Positions 8,233-19,612 are shown, counted from the first letter of the stretch. The stretch is DNA of 64,000 nt from an uncultured Pelagibacteraceae bacterium (GCA_902538495.1 CACBFJ010000001.1:115534-179533); one strand, 5' to 3'. The notes: generated from the letters alone by a model not told the origin. Numbers and translations are program-made.

Positions 8233-9794
8233 TATTCCAATTCTATTGTGCTTGGAGGCTTAGATGTAACGTCATAAACTACCCTATTTATTCCTCTTAT
8301 ACTATTTACAATTTTATTCGAAATCATTTGAATAAAAGGCTTTTTAAATTCATAAAAGTCTGCTGTCATACCATCCTCAGAGGTAATAGCTCTCAATAGA
8401 CACAAATATTCGTAAGTTCTATTATCACCCATTACACCTACAGTCTTAACAGGGAGTAAAGCAGCATAAGCTTGCCAAATCTTACTATAAAAACCATGTT
8501 CTTTTAAAGCAGTAATAAAATAATGATCAGCTTCCTTTAAAATTTTAATTTTTTCTTTTGTTATGGTTCCGGGCATTCTTATTGCTAAACCAGGTCCAGG
8601 AAAAGGATGTCTAGAGATGATTTCTTTATTTAAATTTAGATCTAAACCTAATTTTCTCACTTCATCCTTAAATAAAAATCTTAAGGGCTCTACTAATTTC
8701 AGTTTCATTTTCTTTGGAAGGCCACCTACATTATGATGCGATTTAATTTTAGAGGTTTGGCTACCCGTAACAGATTTACTCTCAATTAAGTCTGGATAAA
8801 GAGTTCCTTGAGCTAAAAATCTCACGTTTTTAATTTTTTTGGCATATCTTTCAAAAATTTTTATAAAAAGATTTCCTATTATTTTTCTCTTTTTTTCTGG
8901 ATCTGAAATATTTTTAAGTTTTCTCAAAAACTCTTTTTCAGCATTTACATAAATTAGATTAATTTTTAATCTCTTTTTAAATGTGTTAACTACTTGTTTT
9001 TCCTCATTTTTTCTTAAAAGACCTGTATTTACGAAAATGCAGTATAATTTTTTTCCTATTGCTTTGTTTATTAATTGCGCAACTACGCTGCTATCCACCC
9101 CTCCAGACAAAGCACATATTACTTTATTTTTGCCAACTTCATTTCTTATCTCTTTTATTAATTTATTTTTTTGATTTTTTACTGACCAATTTTTTTTAAT
9201 CTTACAAATTGAAAAAATGAAGTTTTTAATTATTATTTTACCATTCTCAGTATGAGTTACCTCGGGATGAAATTGTACTCCATAAATTCTTTTTAGGCTG
9301 TTTTCCACAATTGCAAATTTTGAATTTTGACTAGATGCAACAACTCTGAAATTTTTTGGTAATCTGGAGACTTGATCAGCATGGCTCATCCAAACTTTCA
9401 CATATTTTCTATTTTTAAAATAATCTTTTATTAACGGACTATTATTTTTTTTAATAATATTAGCTAAACCGAATTCCCTATGTTTTGATTGTTTTACTTT
9501 TCCACCTTTTATTTTAGATAAAATTTGATGACCAAAGCAGATACCGAGTACTGGTATTTCATTTTCAATAATATTTTCATCAAATGAGTATTTCTTAATA
9601 TCATAAACGTTTAACGGTCCACCTGATAAAATTATTCCTTTAATCTTTTCGTTTATATCTTTATTCTTTATTTTTTTATGACTAATGATTTCTGAAAATA
9701 CACCAAACTCTCTTATTCTTCTTGCAATCAATTGGGTAAACTGTGAACCAAAATCAATAATTAAAATTTTATTAAGACCTTTATCAAGAGTCAT
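8232..9794 (-). CDS. guaA: GMP synthase (glutamine-hydrolysing)
   Basis: GuaA converts XMP to GMP. The class-I glutamine amidotransferase domain (about residues 8-200) shows the nucleophile elbow LGICFGHQ and HPEVTHTE. The ATP pyrophosphatase domain shows the P-loop [10 protein letters not shown] near residue 230. The dimerisation domain has [12 protein letters not shown] and ends KPPSTIELE. The length of 520 residues is standard. It is coupled to the upstream TPR gene (11-base overlap) and follows guaB, the preceding enzyme of the pathway. Confidence 0.98.
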   Translation of the reverse strand: MTLDKGLNKILIIDFGSQFTQLIARRIREFGVFSEIISHKKIKNKDINEKIKGIILSGGPLNVYDIKKYSFDENIIENEIPVLGICFGHQILSKIKGGKVKQSKHREFGLANIIKKNNSPLIKDYFKNRKYVKVWMSHADQVSRLPKNFRVVASSQNSKFAIVENSLKRIYGVQFHPEVTHTENGKIIIKNFIFSICKIKKNWSVKNQKNKLIKEIRNEVGKNKVICALSGGVDSSVVAQLINKAIGKKLYCIFVNTGLLRKNEEKQVVNTFKKRLKINLIYVNAEKEFLRKLKNISDPEKKRKIIGNLFIKIFERYAKKIKNVRFLAQGTLYPDLIESKSVTGSQTSKIKSHHNVGGLPKKMKLKLVEPLRFLFKDEVRKLGLDLNLNKEIISRHPFPGPGLAIRMPGTITKEKIKILKEADHYFITALKEHGFYSKIWQAYAALLPVKTVGVMGDNRTYEYLCLLRAITSEDGMTADFYEFKKPFIQMISNKIVNSIRGINRVVYDVTSKPPSTIELE

Positions 9795-10221
9795 TTTTTG
9801 GCTCTAGATTACCAAGTGTCTCTAAAATTTTTTTATTCTCACTGCATAAACTTTTACAAACCTCAGAAAATGTTTTTGATAAATCTTTGACCTGGGAATA
9901 ATTTGATTTTTCCAACCCTATTTTCATTAGCATTAAAATGGCTTCTTCATTATTTGGATCTATCAATAAAGTAGCATCTAAATTTTTCTCTTCTTTACTT
10001 TGGTCTTCTTTAACGTTGTAAATTTTAGCTAAATATAAATACGAATTTGAGTCTTTTGGATTAAAAACAATACTTCTTTCAAACATAAACTTCGCATCAT
10101 CGAATTTTTTATTTTCATAAAGAGCCAAACCTTTAGCAAAAAAATTTTCGCTTGCAAATGAACTAACAAATATGTTTGTAAGAAAATATATAAATATAGT
10201 TTTTTTAAAAATATTTTTCAT
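9784..10221 (-). CDS. Small secreted TPR protein between guaB and guaA
   Basis: The 145-residue protein has a signal peptide ([20 protein letters not shown]) and about two TPR repeats ([42 protein letters not shown], then a second with [14 protein letters not shown]). It is probably periplasmic. It is sandwiched with overlaps between guaB (1 base) and guaA (11 bases), an unusual place for an exported protein. The function is unknown. It shares the signal-peptide-plus-TPR layout of the gene at 2476 but not its sequence. Confidence 0.78.
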   Translation of the reverse strand: MKNIFKKTIFIYFLTNIFVSSFASENFFAKGLALYENKKFDDAKFMFERSIVFNPKDSNSYLYLAKIYNVKEDQSKEEKNLDATLLIDPNNEEAILMLMKIGLEKSNYSQVKDLSKTFSEVCKSLCSENKKILETLGNLEPKNDS

Positions 10222-11303
10222 TAGTATCTATTTTCATCTTTAACAATATCGACATTATGTACCATACTTTCATAAAATCCAGCTTTTGTAATTTTTATAA
10301 ATTGAGGTTTTTTCCTTAAGTATTTAATTTGTCTAGATCCAAGATACCCCATAGATGATCTTAAGCCACCTACTAATTTAAAGATAACCTTATCTACTTT
10401 CCCTTTATATTTAGCAAGACCCTCAACTCCCTCAGGAACATATTTAGAATTATCTTTTTGTTTAGATTGAAAGTATCTATCTGCGGAACCTTTATTCATC
10501 GCTCCAACAGATCCCATGCCTCTAAAGCTTTTAAATAACTTTCCGTTTTTTTTAATAAGTTTACCTGGTGTTTCATCAGTGCCTGCAAACAAAGACCCAA
10601 TCATGACTGCGTCTGCTCCAGCAGCAAATGCTTTCGCCAAATCTCCAGAATACTTAATACCTCCGTCAGATATTATTTTAACTTTGCTTTTTTTTATCGC
10701 ATTTCTAACATTTAGAATTGCAGTTAATTGAGGAACACCAATACCTGCAACCAATCTTGTAGTACAAATAGAGCCAGGTCCTATTCCAACTTTAATAATA
10801 TCAACACCTAATTTATCTAGGTATCTTGCTGCTTCTGCTGTTGCAATGTTTCCAGCACAAAGTGCAGTTTTTAAATTTTTTTCTTTTTTAATAAACTTAA
10901 TCATTTCCGAAACTTTTTTTGTATGTCCGTGTGCAGTATCAACTACTATCATATTTATACCCTCTTTTAAAATTGCCTTTGCTCTAGCAAGTTCATTCGA
11001 CCCAGCACCTACGGCAGCCCCAACTAATAATTTTTGTTTTTTAACTTTTTTTATTTCCTCAACTTGTTTTTTTATATTTAAATTACGATGGATAATGCCA
11101 ATGCCTCCAGCTTTAGCTATAGCAATTGCCATTTTGCTCTCAGTCACAGTATCCATAGCTGAAGTTAGTAACGGAATTTTTAGTTTAAGGAATTTAGTTA
11201 ATATAATACTGGTATCAACTTCCGACGGAAGGATGTTTGAATATTGCGGAGCTAGTGTAACATCATCAAAGGTAAGCGCTTCTTTTATAGGATCCATATT
11301 CAT
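10221..11303 (-). CDS. guaB: IMP dehydrogenase lacking the CBS (Bateman) module
   Basis: IMPDH oxidises IMP to XMP, committing flux to guanine nucleotides. Motifs: [48 protein letters not shown] (catalytic Cys180), [21 protein letters not shown], and the mobile flap GSADRYFQ with its Arg-Tyr pair. At 360 residues it is about 125 shorter than usual. Residues 80-92 ([16 protein letters not shown]) run straight from the helix before the CBS pair into the strand after it, so both CBS domains are cleanly absent while the barrel is intact. It heads the guaB-TPR-guaA operon. Confidence 0.95.
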   Translation of the reverse strand: MNMDPIKEALTFDDVTLAPQYSNILPSEVDTSIILTKFLKLKIPLLTSAMDTVTESKMAIAIAKAGGIGIIHRNLNIKKQVEEIKKVKKQKLLVGAAVGAGSNELARAKAILKEGINMIVVDTAHGHTKKVSEMIKFIKKEKNLKTALCAGNIATAEAARYLDKLGVDIIKVGIGPGSICTTRLVAGIGVPQLTAILNVRNAIKKSKVKIISDGGIKYSGDLAKAFAAGADAVMIGSLFAGTDETPGKLIKKNGKLFKSFRGMGSVGAMNKGSADRYFQSKQKDNSKYVPEGVEGLAKYKGKVDKVIFKLVGGLRSSMGYLGSRQIKYLRKKPQFIKITKAGFYESMVHNVDIVKDENRY

Positions 11304-11334
11304 TTATATATGATTCCCTATAATATTAAAGTGA

Positions 11335-11946
11335 CTATCTAATTTTTTTACAAACTATAAAACTTTCTTTAGATTCTTTTCGGCTTGATAAAGGTTTAAA
11401 AACCTTAACTTCTCTAAATATTTTCTTTCCTAGTGCGACAATTTCATTAAAGGTACTACCCATAAATATTTTTGAAATAAAATAACCCTTTGATGAAATT
11501 ATTTTTTTTGAAAATATCATTGCCTCTTTGCATAATTCTCCAGTTTGAATTGAATCAAGGTTTTTTACTCCAGTGGTATTTACGGCCATATCAGACATCA
11601 CTACATCGAATTTTTTTGTTAAATTTTTTTTAATTTTTTCTTGAATGTCTGGCTCTGTAAAATCACCTTTAATATGAATTCCATTATTAATCGGTGACAT
11701 ATCTTTTAAATCAATTGATATTATTTTACTATTTTTTATTGCTTTTGAGGCATATTGAGACCAGCTACCTGGTGCTGCACCAATGTCTAAAATAAACATT
11801 CCGTTCTTGAAAATCTTAAATTTTTTGTCTATTTCAATTAATTTATAAGCTGATCGCGCTCTATAACCGTCAACTTTTGACTGGCGCACATAAATATCTC
11901 TCTTTTGTCTATTGATCCAGTTTTTAGAAATTTTATTTTTTTTCAA
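11335..11946 (-). CDS. rlmE: 23S rRNA (uridine-2'-O) methyltransferase RlmE (FtsJ)
   Basis: RlmE 2'-O-methylates U2552 in the 23S A-loop. The 203-residue protein shows RSAYKLIEIDKKFKIF (catalytic Lys), the SAM site ILDIGAAPGSWSQYA, DVMSDMAVNTTG (catalytic Asp) and YFISKIFMG (catalytic Lys), matching the K-D-K-E tetrad, with the Glu in SRKESKESFIV. It is of normal length. It lies upstream of guaB in the same direction with a 31-base gap. Confidence 0.95.
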   Translation of the reverse strand: MKKNKISKNWINRQKRDIYVRQSKVDGYRARSAYKLIEIDKKFKIFKNGMFILDIGAAPGSWSQYASKAIKNSKIISIDLKDMSPINNGIHIKGDFTEPDIQEKIKKNLTKKFDVVMSDMAVNTTGVKNLDSIQTGELCKEAMIFSKKIISSKGYFISKIFMGSTFNEIVALGKKIFREVKVFKPLSSRKESKESFIVCKKIR

Positions 11947-12858
11947 CTAATTTTTATACCTTAAGCTTTTAATAACTTTATTATCACTTAGTGTTTCAAT
12001 CTCTATTTCAATACTTTTATTTATCCTCATGTCCTTACCATCTTTCCAAATACCAGCTGCAAGGTGCATTATACCTATTTTATAATTGGGCAAGTATGGT
12101 TCAACGAAAGTATTATTAATTTCGTCATATTTTGGCAGTAGATTACTAGCAATCCAATTACAATTAAGTGGTAAAAATTCTGTGGCTAAATCATCAATAT
12201 ATACTGACATATTAATTGCTAATCCCTCAGAGCCAAAAATATTTCCTGCTTTTAAGGTTTGTTTAAGATTGTTTTGCCAACTTTCCCAACCTGAAGAATT
12301 TTTTTCCAAAGAAAAAACACCAATGTTTATATGCGGTGCAAAGGCTAATTTTCTTGCTTTATCATATGGTATTTTAGATTTCACTGCATGTTTGAAATTT
12401 TGTGATTTTATAATTGCTAATTTTCCAAATAGCCAATTAACTTTCGACATTATTTTGTATCCAGGCCCAAGCGTCTGTGTGATACCTAATTTACCATTGT
12501 CGCAAGCTTTAAAATATAATTCAACACACTCCCAATTATTCACCCAAGCATCACAATCAATCCATAAATATTTATCATAATTTGGGAAATACTTTGGCAA
12601 AAAAGCCCTAGAGACTTGACTTTTTAACCATTCTTTTCCTTTTACTTTAAACTCTGGAACTTCGATATCCCAATCTGCTTTTTTAATTTCATCTACTTTT
12701 TTTGACAATAAATCTTTTTGATCTTGTGTTAATCCTGCATCTAATACACAAATAGCAACATCTTCACTTTCTTTAAATTTCTTTATAGAATTAATCAGCT
12801 CATCTAATAGAGGAAAATAATTAGCATCAGCTAATGAAACAATTACTTTTTTTTTCAT
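11947..12858 (-). CDS. GT-A fold glycosyltransferase (GT8-like)
   Basis: The 303-residue protein has a Rossmann-like start (KKVIVSLADANYFPLLDELINSI) and the metal/nucleotide-sugar motif YLWIDCDAWV near residue 100, equivalent to the DxD of GT-A enzymes. It also has NIGVFSL, and a C-terminal HLAAGIWKDG block resembling the HxxG of GT8 family members. Donor and acceptor are unknown. It starts where pssA ends (overlap of 1 base), so it is probably in the psd-pssA-GT-rlmE transcription unit. Confidence 0.72.
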   Translation of the reverse strand: MKKKVIVSLADANYFPLLDELINSIKKFKESEDVAICVLDAGLTQDQKDLLSKKVDEIKKADWDIEVPEFKVKGKEWLKSQVSRAFLPKYFPNYDKYLWIDCDAWVNNWECVELYFKACDNGKLGITQTLGPGYKIMSKVNWLFGKLAIIKSQNFKHAVKSKIPYDKARKLAFAPHINIGVFSLEKNSSGWESWQNNLKQTLKAGNIFGSEGLAINMSVYIDDLATEFLPLNCNWIASNLLPKYDEINNTFVEPYLPNYKIGIMHLAAGIWKDGKDMRINKSIEIEIETLSDNKVIKSLRYKN

Positions 12859-13661
12859 TAAAGTATATCTTCAAGATCATCTTCATCTTGAATTCTGTCA
12901 TTTTCATGTTGCTTTTTAATTTTTTGATAATGAAGAAAACTTATAGGCAACAATAATACATAAATGACAGCACTTAATGCGATTACATTAAATGTATATA
13001 TAAGTAATAAGCCAAAAAATAGAACAATACTAAATAATAGGAATATAGTTGTTCTTCTTGGAATAACTATTTTTTTAAAAGAATAAGTTGGAAATTTACT
13101 TATTAATAAAAAAGAGGTGACTATAAAGAAGACTGGTGTGACTATGTCATAATTAATTTGAAATAATTCAAATCCACTTAGACTTATGATTAATGGTGTT
13201 AGCACTAAAATTCCCCCAGCTGGAGATGGCACACCCTCAAAAAAATTATCTCTCCACGAAGGCTCACTAATTGAATTAACGTTAAATCGTGCTAACCTTA
13301 AAGCAACACAAATTACATATATTAAACATAATAACCAACCAAATTTTCCAAGTGTATTTAGTTTCCAGAAAAACATAATAAATGCAGGAGCAACTCCAAA
13401 ACTTATCATATCTGTCAAAGAATCTAATTCTTTACCAACTTTTGATGTTCCTTTAATCAATCTAGCTATTCTTCCATCTAAGCCATCAATTAAAGCGGCA
13501 ATAATAATTGCTACGATAGCTAATTCAAATCTGCCATCTAAAGCAAATCTTATAGATGTTAATCCAATGCAAACTCCTATTAAAGTCAACATGTTTGGCA
13601 AGATCACTCTTGCACTTTTTTTATCACTTACGATTTTAAATTTTTTTTTTTGTGGTTCCAT
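12858..13661 (-). CDS. pssA: CDP-diacylglycerol-serine O-phosphatidyltransferase
   Basis: PssA makes phosphatidylserine from CDP-DAG and serine in the inner membrane. The CDP-alcohol phosphotransferase signature is complete: DGLDGRIARLIKGTSKVGKELDSLTD (D-G-x2-A-R-x8-G-x3-D-x3-D, about residues 60-86). At 267 residues with about eight hydrophobic segments it is typical of the type II membrane form. Its start overlaps the psd stop by 1 base, so substrate and product enzymes are coupled. Confidence 0.95.
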   Translation of the reverse strand: MEPQKKKFKIVSDKKSARVILPNMLTLIGVCIGLTSIRFALDGRFELAIVAIIIAALIDGLDGRIARLIKGTSKVGKELDSLTDMISFGVAPAFIMFFWKLNTLGKFGWLLCLIYVICVALRLARFNVNSISEPSWRDNFFEGVPSPAGGILVLTPLIISLSGFELFQINYDIVTPVFFIVTSFLLISKFPTYSFKKIVIPRRTTIFLLFSIVLFFGLLLIYTFNVIALSAVIYVLLLPISFLHYQKIKKQHENDRIQDEDDLEDIL

Positions 13662-14314
13662 TATTTTTTAGCTAGTAATGTTTCTCCAGCTACAGAAGTT
13701 TGACCAATTTGAACAAGGGGTTCATAATTTTCATAGTATACATCTGCTCTACTTCCAAATCTTATCATTCCGATTCTATCACCTTGTTTTAAATCTTGAT
13801 CTTTGCTTGACTCACAAACAATCCTCCTTGCTACTAATCCTGCTATTTGAACAACAACGACATCATTACCATGACTATCTTTAATTTTGTAATAATTTCT
13901 CTCATTGTCTTCACTTGCTTTATCTAAAGATGCATTAACAAATTTTCCTGGTTTGTATAAAATTTCCTCAATTTTTCCGCTACATGGAGTTCTATTTACA
14001 TGGCAATCAAAAACGTTCATGAATATACTAATCTTTTTAAATTTTTTATTTTCTAACCCAAGTTCTTTTGGGCCATCTACCTCTTCAACCTTGATCACCT
14101 CTCCATCAGCAGGACTTACAAGATAATTGTCATCGTTAATAATTATTCTATCCGGATCTCTAAAAAAATAGTAAACCCAGATTGTTAAAACTAAACCAAT
14201 CAAACCTAGGAAGCTGCTAAAAATATAAAAAATGATAGTTATAATTCCTGCAATTACTAGGAATTTATACCCTTCAGCGTGAATTTTTGGAAATATCTTG
14301 CTAAACATATTCAT
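13661..14314 (-). CDS. psd: Phosphatidylserine decarboxylase (short, archaetidylserine-type)
   Basis: Psd converts phosphatidylserine to phosphatidylethanolamine. The 217-residue protein has an N-terminal hydrophobic hairpin (about 15-50), YLVSPADGEVIKVEE, FMNVFDCHVNRTPCSGKI and the C-terminal MIRFGSRADVYY. The GS within that motif is where self-cleavage creates the pyruvoyl cofactor. This is the compact PsdA form common in alphaproteobacteria. It is first in an operon with pssA and divergent from icd. Confidence 0.96.
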   Translation of the reverse strand: MNMFSKIFPKIHAEGYKFLVIAGIITIIFYIFSSFLGLIGLVLTIWVYYFFRDPDRIIINDDNYLVSPADGEVIKVEEVDGPKELGLENKKFKKISIFMNVFDCHVNRTPCSGKIEEILYKPGKFVNASLDKASEDNERNYYKIKDSHGNDVVVVQIAGLVARRIVCESSKDQDLKQGDRIGMIRFGSRADVYYENYEPLVQIGQTSVAGETLLAKK

Positions 14315-14384
14315 CTATTTGATAATTTTTTCATTAATATGTATATAAAATTGCGAAATTCAATTATTAAGATAGTTAAATAAA

Positions 14385-15599
14385 GTGAGCAAAATAAAGG
14401 TAAAAAACCCAGTTGTAGAGTTAGATGGTGATGAAATGACCAGAATAATCTGGGAATTTATCAAAAATAAATTAATTCTTCCCTACATAGATCTAGGCAT
14501 TGATTATTACGATCTCGGTATGAAAAGCAGGGACAATTCAGATGATCAAATAACTATTGATGCGGCCAATGCAATAAAAAAAGTTGGTGTAGGAATTAAG
14601 TGTGCAACAATTACTCCTGATGAAGCTCGAGTAGAAGAATTCAAATTAAAAAAAATGTGGAGATCTCCAAACGGTACAATTAGAAATATTATTGGAGGCA
14701 CCGTTTTTAGAGAGCCAATTATTTGTTCAAATATTCCAAAACTTGTTCCATCTTGGACTGATCCCGTAATTATTGGAAGACACGCTTTTGGAGATCAATA
14801 TAGGGCTACAGATTTTAAAGTACCTGGTAAAGGTAAAATGGAAGTAAAATGGACTTCTGAAGATGGCAAAGATGAAATCAAATATGAAGTATTTAATTTC
14901 ACAGGTCCAGGAGTTGCTCTTTCGATGTATAATTTAGATAAATCAATTGAAGATTTTGCTAGATCTTGTTTCAGCTACGGGTTGATAAAGAAATGGCCAG
15001 TATATTTATCAACTAAAAATACAATACTAAAAAAGTATGATGGAAGATTTAAGGATATTTTTGAAAAGGTATTCAATGAAGAATTTAAGAAACAATTTGA
15101 TGATGCTAAAATTACATATGAACACAGATTAATTGATGACATGGTTGCATGTGCAATGAAATGGAGTGGTAAATATATCTGGGCATGTAAAAACTACGAT
15201 GGCGATGTACAGTCTGATACTATGGCACAAGGTTATGGGTCATTAGGTTTAATGACGAGTACACTGCTTACTCCAGATGGCAAAGTAATGGAGGCCGAAG
15301 CAGCTCATGGTACTGTTACCAGGCATTATCGTATGCATCAACAAGGTAAAGAAACATCCACAAACCCTATTGCATCTATATTTGCGTGGACTAGAGGCTT
15401 GGCTCATCGGGGTAAATTAGATGGAAATGATGAACTTATAAATTTTGCAAATACTATCGAAAAGGTTTGTGTCGAATGTGTTGAAAATGGTTCAATGACT
15501 AAAGATCTCGCAATATTAATAGGACCATCAAGTAAGTATTTGACTACTAATCAGTTCTTGGATGTAATTGATAGTAATTTGAAAAAAAGATTAAATTAA
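14385..15599 (+). CDS. icd: Isocitrate dehydrogenase (NADP-dependent, eukaryotic-like homodimeric type)
   Basis: The enzyme decarboxylates isocitrate to 2-oxoglutarate in the TCA cycle. The 404-residue protein starts [22 protein letters not shown] and has [62 protein letters not shown], and [22 protein letters not shown] with the NADP-site His and Arg. This matches the animal/plant-like type, not the E. coli type. The start codon is GTG at 14385. The 3' end overlaps the convergent alaS stop by 9 bases. Confidence 0.97.
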   Translation: MSKIKVKNPVVELDGDEMTRIIWEFIKNKLILPYIDLGIDYYDLGMKSRDNSDDQITIDAANAIKKVGVGIKCATITPDEARVEEFKLKKMWRSPNGTIRNIIGGTVFREPIICSNIPKLVPSWTDPVIIGRHAFGDQYRATDFKVPGKGKMEVKWTSEDGKDEIKYEVFNFTGPGVALSMYNLDKSIEDFARSCFSYGLIKKWPVYLSTKNTILKKYDGRFKDIFEKVFNEEFKKQFDDAKITYEHRLIDDMVACAMKWSGKYIWACKNYDGDVQSDTMAQGYGSLGLMTSTLLTPDGKVMEAEAAHGTVTRHYRMHQQGKETSTNPIASIFAWTRGLAHRGKLDGNDELINFANTIEKVCVECVENGSMTKDLAILIGPSSKYLTTNQFLDVIDSNLKKRLN

Positions 15600-18257
15600 A
15601 GATTTTATCTTTTCAAAAGCTTCATCAATTTTGTTTTGATCCTGACCACCAGCTTGTGCGAAATCTTTTCTGCCACCTCCACCTTTGCCACCAATAGTCT
15701 CTGAACCTAATTTAGCAAATTTCACTGCATCATATTTATCAACTAATTTTTCTGTTATACCTACAGCTAATCCGACTTTATCCTCATTAGTAGCAAATAC
15801 AATTATTATGCCATCACCTAATTCTTTTTTTCCATTATCAACAAGTTTTCTTAAATCTTTTGGTGGTAGATCAATAACTTTCTGAAATCTTACTTTTATA
15901 TCTTTAATCTTTTGATCATTAATAATATTTTTTGTTTTATCTTTAAGAACCGAACTCACATTGAGTTGTTCAAGTTGTCTTGTAAGATTTTTAATAAGTT
16001 CCTTAAGATCTTTACTTTTTATATTTGGCTTACCACCAAGTTTTATTATTTGAGATGATAATTCTTTAATCGCATCTTCGTCTTTCTGAATTGAAAGTGT
16101 TGATGCCTTTTCTTTATTTTTAATATATTCATCTAATTGTTTATCTCTTAGTGCTTCTACTCTTCTAACACCTGCTGCAATAGAGGACTGACTTATAGTT
16201 TTAAATTTTCCAATATCACCCGTGTTTTTAACATGTGTTCCACCGCATAATTCTGTTGAAAAATATGCTTCTTTTTCTTTGCCCATAGATACCACCCTTA
16301 CTTCCTCGCCGTACTTTTCTCCAAAAAATGCTAAAGCACCTTTTTCAATAGCTGCTTTTGGTGTCATTATTCTAGTGGTTACTTCAGTATTATTTTTTAC
16401 ATAGTCATTTACCAATTTATCAATTGTTTGTAGCTCTTCATTTGTGATTGGTTTCATATGGCTAAAATCAAATCTCAAACGATCTGGTGCAACAAGCGAA
16501 CCTTTTTGCATAACGTGTTTTCCAAGTGTTCGTCTTAAAGATTCATGAAGAAGATGTGTTGCCGAGTGATAAGCTTTTAGATTTGCTCTTCTTTCAATAT
16601 CAATCTTTAATTCAACAGCATCACCCACTTTTATTGAGCCTGTTTTTAATGAACCATAATGAACAAATAAATTACCAAGTTTCTTCTGTGTATCCTCAAC
16701 CTCAAAAACTGAGTTTCCTGAAACTATTGTGCCTTTGTCACCAAGTTGTCCACCGGACTCACCATAAAAAGGAGTTTGATTTGTTATTATCATTCCTTCT
16801 TCACCAGTAGATAATGATTTCACTTCGCTATTTTCCTTAATCAAATTTAATATAACCCCCTCTGATTGATTAGACTCGTAACCTAAAAATTCAGTTGGAC
16901 CAATTTTATCTTTGATTGAAAACCAAATTGCTTCTTCTGAACTATCACCTGAACCTTTCCAATTTTTTTTAGCAAGTTCTTTGCTATTTTTCATTAGTTG
17001 ATCAAATTTTTTGTGATCAACTGTTAATGATTTATTTTTTAAAATATCTTCAGTAAGATCTAATGGGAAACCGTAAGTATCATATAATTTGAATGCTACA
17101 TCTCCAGGTAAAACTTTATCTATTTTTGAAATTTCATCATTTAAAATTTTAATTCCTCTATCAAGTAAAACTAAAAATTTTTCCTCTTCCATTTTTAATG
17201 TTTCTCGAATTAACGACTCTGATCTTTCTAACTCTGGATAATTTCCTGACATTTCATTTTTTAAAGCCTCAAAAATTTTAAAAAATATTGGTTCTTTAGA
17301 TCCCAATAAATGAGAGTGTCTCATACCTCTTCTCATAATTCTTCTAAGAACATATCCACGACCTTCATTTGAGGGCAAAACACCTTCAGCTAAAAGAAAT
17401 GAGCTTGCTCTTAAGTGATCAGCAATTACTCTAAAACTTGATATATTTTTATCTTCTTGTTTGACTTTTGTTACTTCAGATATTGAATTTATTAATTTCT
17501 TAAAATGATCAGTTTGATAATTATCGTGTGTTCCTTGTAAAAGAGCTGCAATTCTTTCTAATCCCATTCCTGTATCGACAGACGGTTTTGGCAGGTCTAT
17601 TCTTTTATCTTTTGAGACTTGCTCATACTGCATAAAGACTAAGTTCCAAATTTCAATAAAACGATCACCATCTTGATCTTTAGTTCCTGGCAATCCTCCT
17701 TTTAAATGATCACCATGGTCATAAAATATTTCTGAACAAGGACCACATGGCCCAGTTTCACCCATTGACCAGAAGTTATCTGACGTTGCAATTCTAATTA
17801 TTTTATCATCACTAAAACCTGCAATTTTCCTCCAAAAATTAAAAGCCTCGTCATCCTCATGAAAAACAGTTACATAAAGCCTATTTTTATCAAGGCCAAA
17901 GTCTTTAGTTATCAAATTCCATGCTAGTTCTATTCCTCTTTCTTTGAAATAATCTCCAAAAGAAAAATTTCCTAGCATTTCAAAAAAAGTATGGTGTCTT
18001 GGGGTGTAACCAACATTTTCTAAATCATTATGTTTACCACCTGCCCTTACACATTTTTGAGAAGTGGTTGCTCTTTGATAATCTCTTTTCTCTAAACCAG
18101 TAAATACATTTTTGAATTGAACCATTCCAGAATTAGCAAACATTAGTGTTGGGTCATTATTTGGTACTAAATTACTAGACTCAACAATCTTATGATCATT
18201 CTTTTCAAAGTATTTTAAGAACGTGCTTCTTATTTCATTTAATGATTTATCTGCCAT
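15591..18257 (-). CDS. alaS: Alanyl-tRNA synthetase
   Basis: The 888-residue class II synthetase has all usual parts: an N-terminal catalytic core ([82 protein letters not shown]), and an editing domain with the zinc ligands [13 protein letters not shown] and [12 protein letters not shown]. The C-terminal DHHA1 region ([28 protein letters not shown]) ends in the Gly-rich [16 protein letters not shown]. It is full length, and nothing is unusual apart from the convergent overlap with icd. Confidence 0.98.
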   Translation of the reverse strand: MADKSLNEIRSTFLKYFEKNDHKIVESSNLVPNNDPTLMFANSGMVQFKNVFTGLEKRDYQRATTSQKCVRAGGKHNDLENVGYTPRHHTFFEMLGNFSFGDYFKERGIELAWNLITKDFGLDKNRLYVTVFHEDDEAFNFWRKIAGFSDDKIIRIATSDNFWSMGETGPCGPCSEIFYDHGDHLKGGLPGTKDQDGDRFIEIWNLVFMQYEQVSKDKRIDLPKPSVDTGMGLERIAALLQGTHDNYQTDHFKKLINSISEVTKVKQEDKNISSFRVIADHLRASSFLLAEGVLPSNEGRGYVLRRIMRRGMRHSHLLGSKEPIFFKIFEALKNEMSGNYPELERSESLIRETLKMEEEKFLVLLDRGIKILNDEISKIDKVLPGDVAFKLYDTYGFPLDLTEDILKNKSLTVDHKKFDQLMKNSKELAKKNWKGSGDSSEEAIWFSIKDKIGPTEFLGYESNQSEGVILNLIKENSEVKSLSTGEEGMIITNQTPFYGESGGQLGDKGTIVSGNSVFEVEDTQKKLGNLFVHYGSLKTGSIKVGDAVELKIDIERRANLKAYHSATHLLHESLRRTLGKHVMQKGSLVAPDRLRFDFSHMKPITNEELQTIDKLVNDYVKNNTEVTTRIMTPKAAIEKGALAFFGEKYGEEVRVVSMGKEKEAYFSTELCGGTHVKNTGDIGKFKTISQSSIAAGVRRVEALRDKQLDEYIKNKEKASTLSIQKDEDAIKELSSQIIKLGGKPNIKSKDLKELIKNLTRQLEQLNVSSVLKDKTKNIINDQKIKDIKVRFQKVIDLPPKDLRKLVDNGKKELGDGIIIVFATNEDKVGLAVGITEKLVDKYDAVKFAKLGSETIGGKGGGGRKDFAQAGGQDQNKIDEAFEKIKSLI

Positions 18258-18308
18258 ATTTTTAAAATACAGCTTTTTTGTTTTATGTCTAGTTAGGGAT
18301 GAAGGGGG

Positions 18309-18333
18309 AAAGGCGCTTATAATAAGCGCCTTT
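18309..18333 (-). terminator. recA terminator hairpin
   Basis: A perfect 11-bp stem (AAAGGCGCTTA / TAAGCGCCTTT) with a TAA triloop lies 24 bases downstream of the recA stop and upstream of alaS. The U-run that follows is short (within CCTTTCC), but the GC-rich stem is strong for this AT-rich genome. It most likely ends the recA transcript. Confidence 0.75.
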
Positions 18334-18357
18334 ATAATTTAAAGATGACCTTTAATT

Positions 18358-19506
18358 CTAGTTCTTTTTAGTAGGAGCAGTCTCTTTTGCAGCCTCTTCA
18401 TTTTCAGCTACTTTCTTCTCCTTTTCAATTTTTTCAGGGCTTAGTGGATTTCCCTCAATTTTCTTTGAAATCACACCAGCTTTTTCTCTAATTGCCATTT
18501 CTATTTCTGCAGCAACATTAGGGTTTTGTGCAAGATAAGTTTTTGCATTTTCTCTACCTTGACCTATCTTTTCACCCTTATAAGCATACCATGCTCCTGA
18601 TTTTTCAATAATATCAGCTTTAGCACCTAGGTCGACTAACTCACCCATTTTGCTAATTCCTTTGCCATACATTAAGTCAAACTCAACAACTTTAAATGGT
18701 GGTGCAACTTTGTTCTTAACTACTTTTACTCTTGTAGTATTACCAATAATTTCATCTTTATCTTTGATGGCACCAATTCTTCTAATGTCCATTCTTACAG
18801 ACGAATAAAACTTAAGTGCATTTCCACCTGATGTTGTTTCTGGACTTCCAAACATAACTCCAATTTTCATTCTAATTTGGTTAATGAAAATCATCATTGT
18901 GTTTGTATTTGAAATTGAACCAGTTAATTTTCTTAAAGCCTGACTCATCAATCTTGATTGAAGACCAACATGATGATCTCCCATCTCCCCTTCAATTTCA
19001 GCTTTTGGAGTTAAAGCTGCAACAGAGTCAATTACGATAACTGAAATAGAGCCTGATTTTACTAGCGTATCAGCGATTTCTAAAGCTTGCTCACCTGCAT
19101 CTGGTTGAGAGATTAAAAGCTCTTCAGTATTTACACCTAATTTTTTTGCATAAACTGGATCTAAAGCATGCTCTGCATCAACGAATGCACAAATTCCACC
19201 TGCTTTTTGAGCTTCAGCAACAACTTGTAATGCTAATGTTGTTTTTCCAGAAGACTCTGGCCCGTAAACTTCAATAATTCTGCCTTTAGGTAATCCACCT
19301 ATTCCTAAAGCTAAATCTAAACTTAAAGATCCAGTAGATACCGACTCGATATCCATAGCTCTTTTTTCACCAAGCTTCATTACTGAACCTTTTCCAAAAT
19401 TATCTGTGATTTGGCTAATTGCAGCTTCTAAAGCTTTATTTTTCTCTTTATTTTCCAATTCTTGATTTTTAGTAGATTTAACTACTTTTAAGTTATTTTT
19501 AGTCAT
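18358..19506 (-). CDS. recA: Recombinase RecA
   Basis: RecA forms the ATP-dependent strand-exchange filament and triggers SOS cleavage of LexA/UmuD. The 382-residue protein carries Walker [10 protein letters not shown] near residue 86, VDAEHALDP, Walker [12 protein letters not shown], loop L1/L2 residues [22 protein letters not shown] and [28 protein letters not shown], and a charged C-terminal tail ([21 protein letters not shown]). It has its own terminator and a candidate SOS box upstream. Confidence 0.99.
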   Translation of the reverse strand: MTKNNLKVVKSTKNQELENKEKNKALEAAISQITDNFGKGSVMKLGEKRAMDIESVSTGSLSLDLALGIGGLPKGRIIEVYGPESSGKTTLALQVVAEAQKAGGICAFVDAEHALDPVYAKKLGVNTEELLISQPDAGEQALEIADTLVKSGSISVIVIDSVAALTPKAEIEGEMGDHHVGLQSRLMSQALRKLTGSISNTNTMMIFINQIRMKIGVMFGSPETTSGGNALKFYSSVRMDIRRIGAIKDKDEIIGNTTRVKVVKNKVAPPFKVVEFDLMYGKGISKMGELVDLGAKADIIEKSGAWYAYKGEKIGQGRENAKTYLAQNPNVAAEIEMAIREKAGVISKKIEGNPLSPEKIEKEKKVAENEEAAKETAPTKKN

Positions 19507-19541
19507 TTTTTGCCTTTTTTTTTACGTTTTTTAACACTCGA

Positions 19542-19570
19542 ATCATAAAATAAATGTACACATTTTGTTC
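19542..19570 (-). promoter_or_regulatory. recA promoter region with SOS-box-like motif
   Basis: On the minus strand GAACAAAATGTGTAC (19556-19570) fits the alphaproteobacterial LexA site GAAC-N7-GAAC at 7 of 8 positions. It overlaps the -35/spacer of a candidate promoter: GAACAA, 17 bases, then TATGAT (19542-19547), about 35 bases before the recA ATG. Placement over the promoter is what a repressor site would need. A similar motif lies in front of umuDC. This is consensus matching only. Confidence 0.5.
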
Positions 19571-19612
19571 TCATTAGCAAGATTTATTTATTTTAGCCTA
19601 AAAAGCCTCTTT

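Noticed and set aside
10846-11313. 155-residue plus-strand ORF opposite guaB (and 10516-10731)
   Set aside because: Antisense shadow of guaB; no domain, no ribosome-binding site, composition of reversed coding sequence.
12086-12580. 164-residue plus-strand ORF opposite the glycosyltransferase
   Set aside because: Antisense shadow; the minus-strand frame has clear glycosyltransferase motifs.
13186-13671. 161-residue plus-strand ORF opposite pssA
   Set aside because: Antisense shadow of a gene with the complete CDP-alcohol phosphotransferase signature.
19595-19608. AGCCT-AAAA-AGCCT after tolC, first thought to be a terminator
   Set aside because: It is a direct, not inverted, repeat and cannot form a hairpin.
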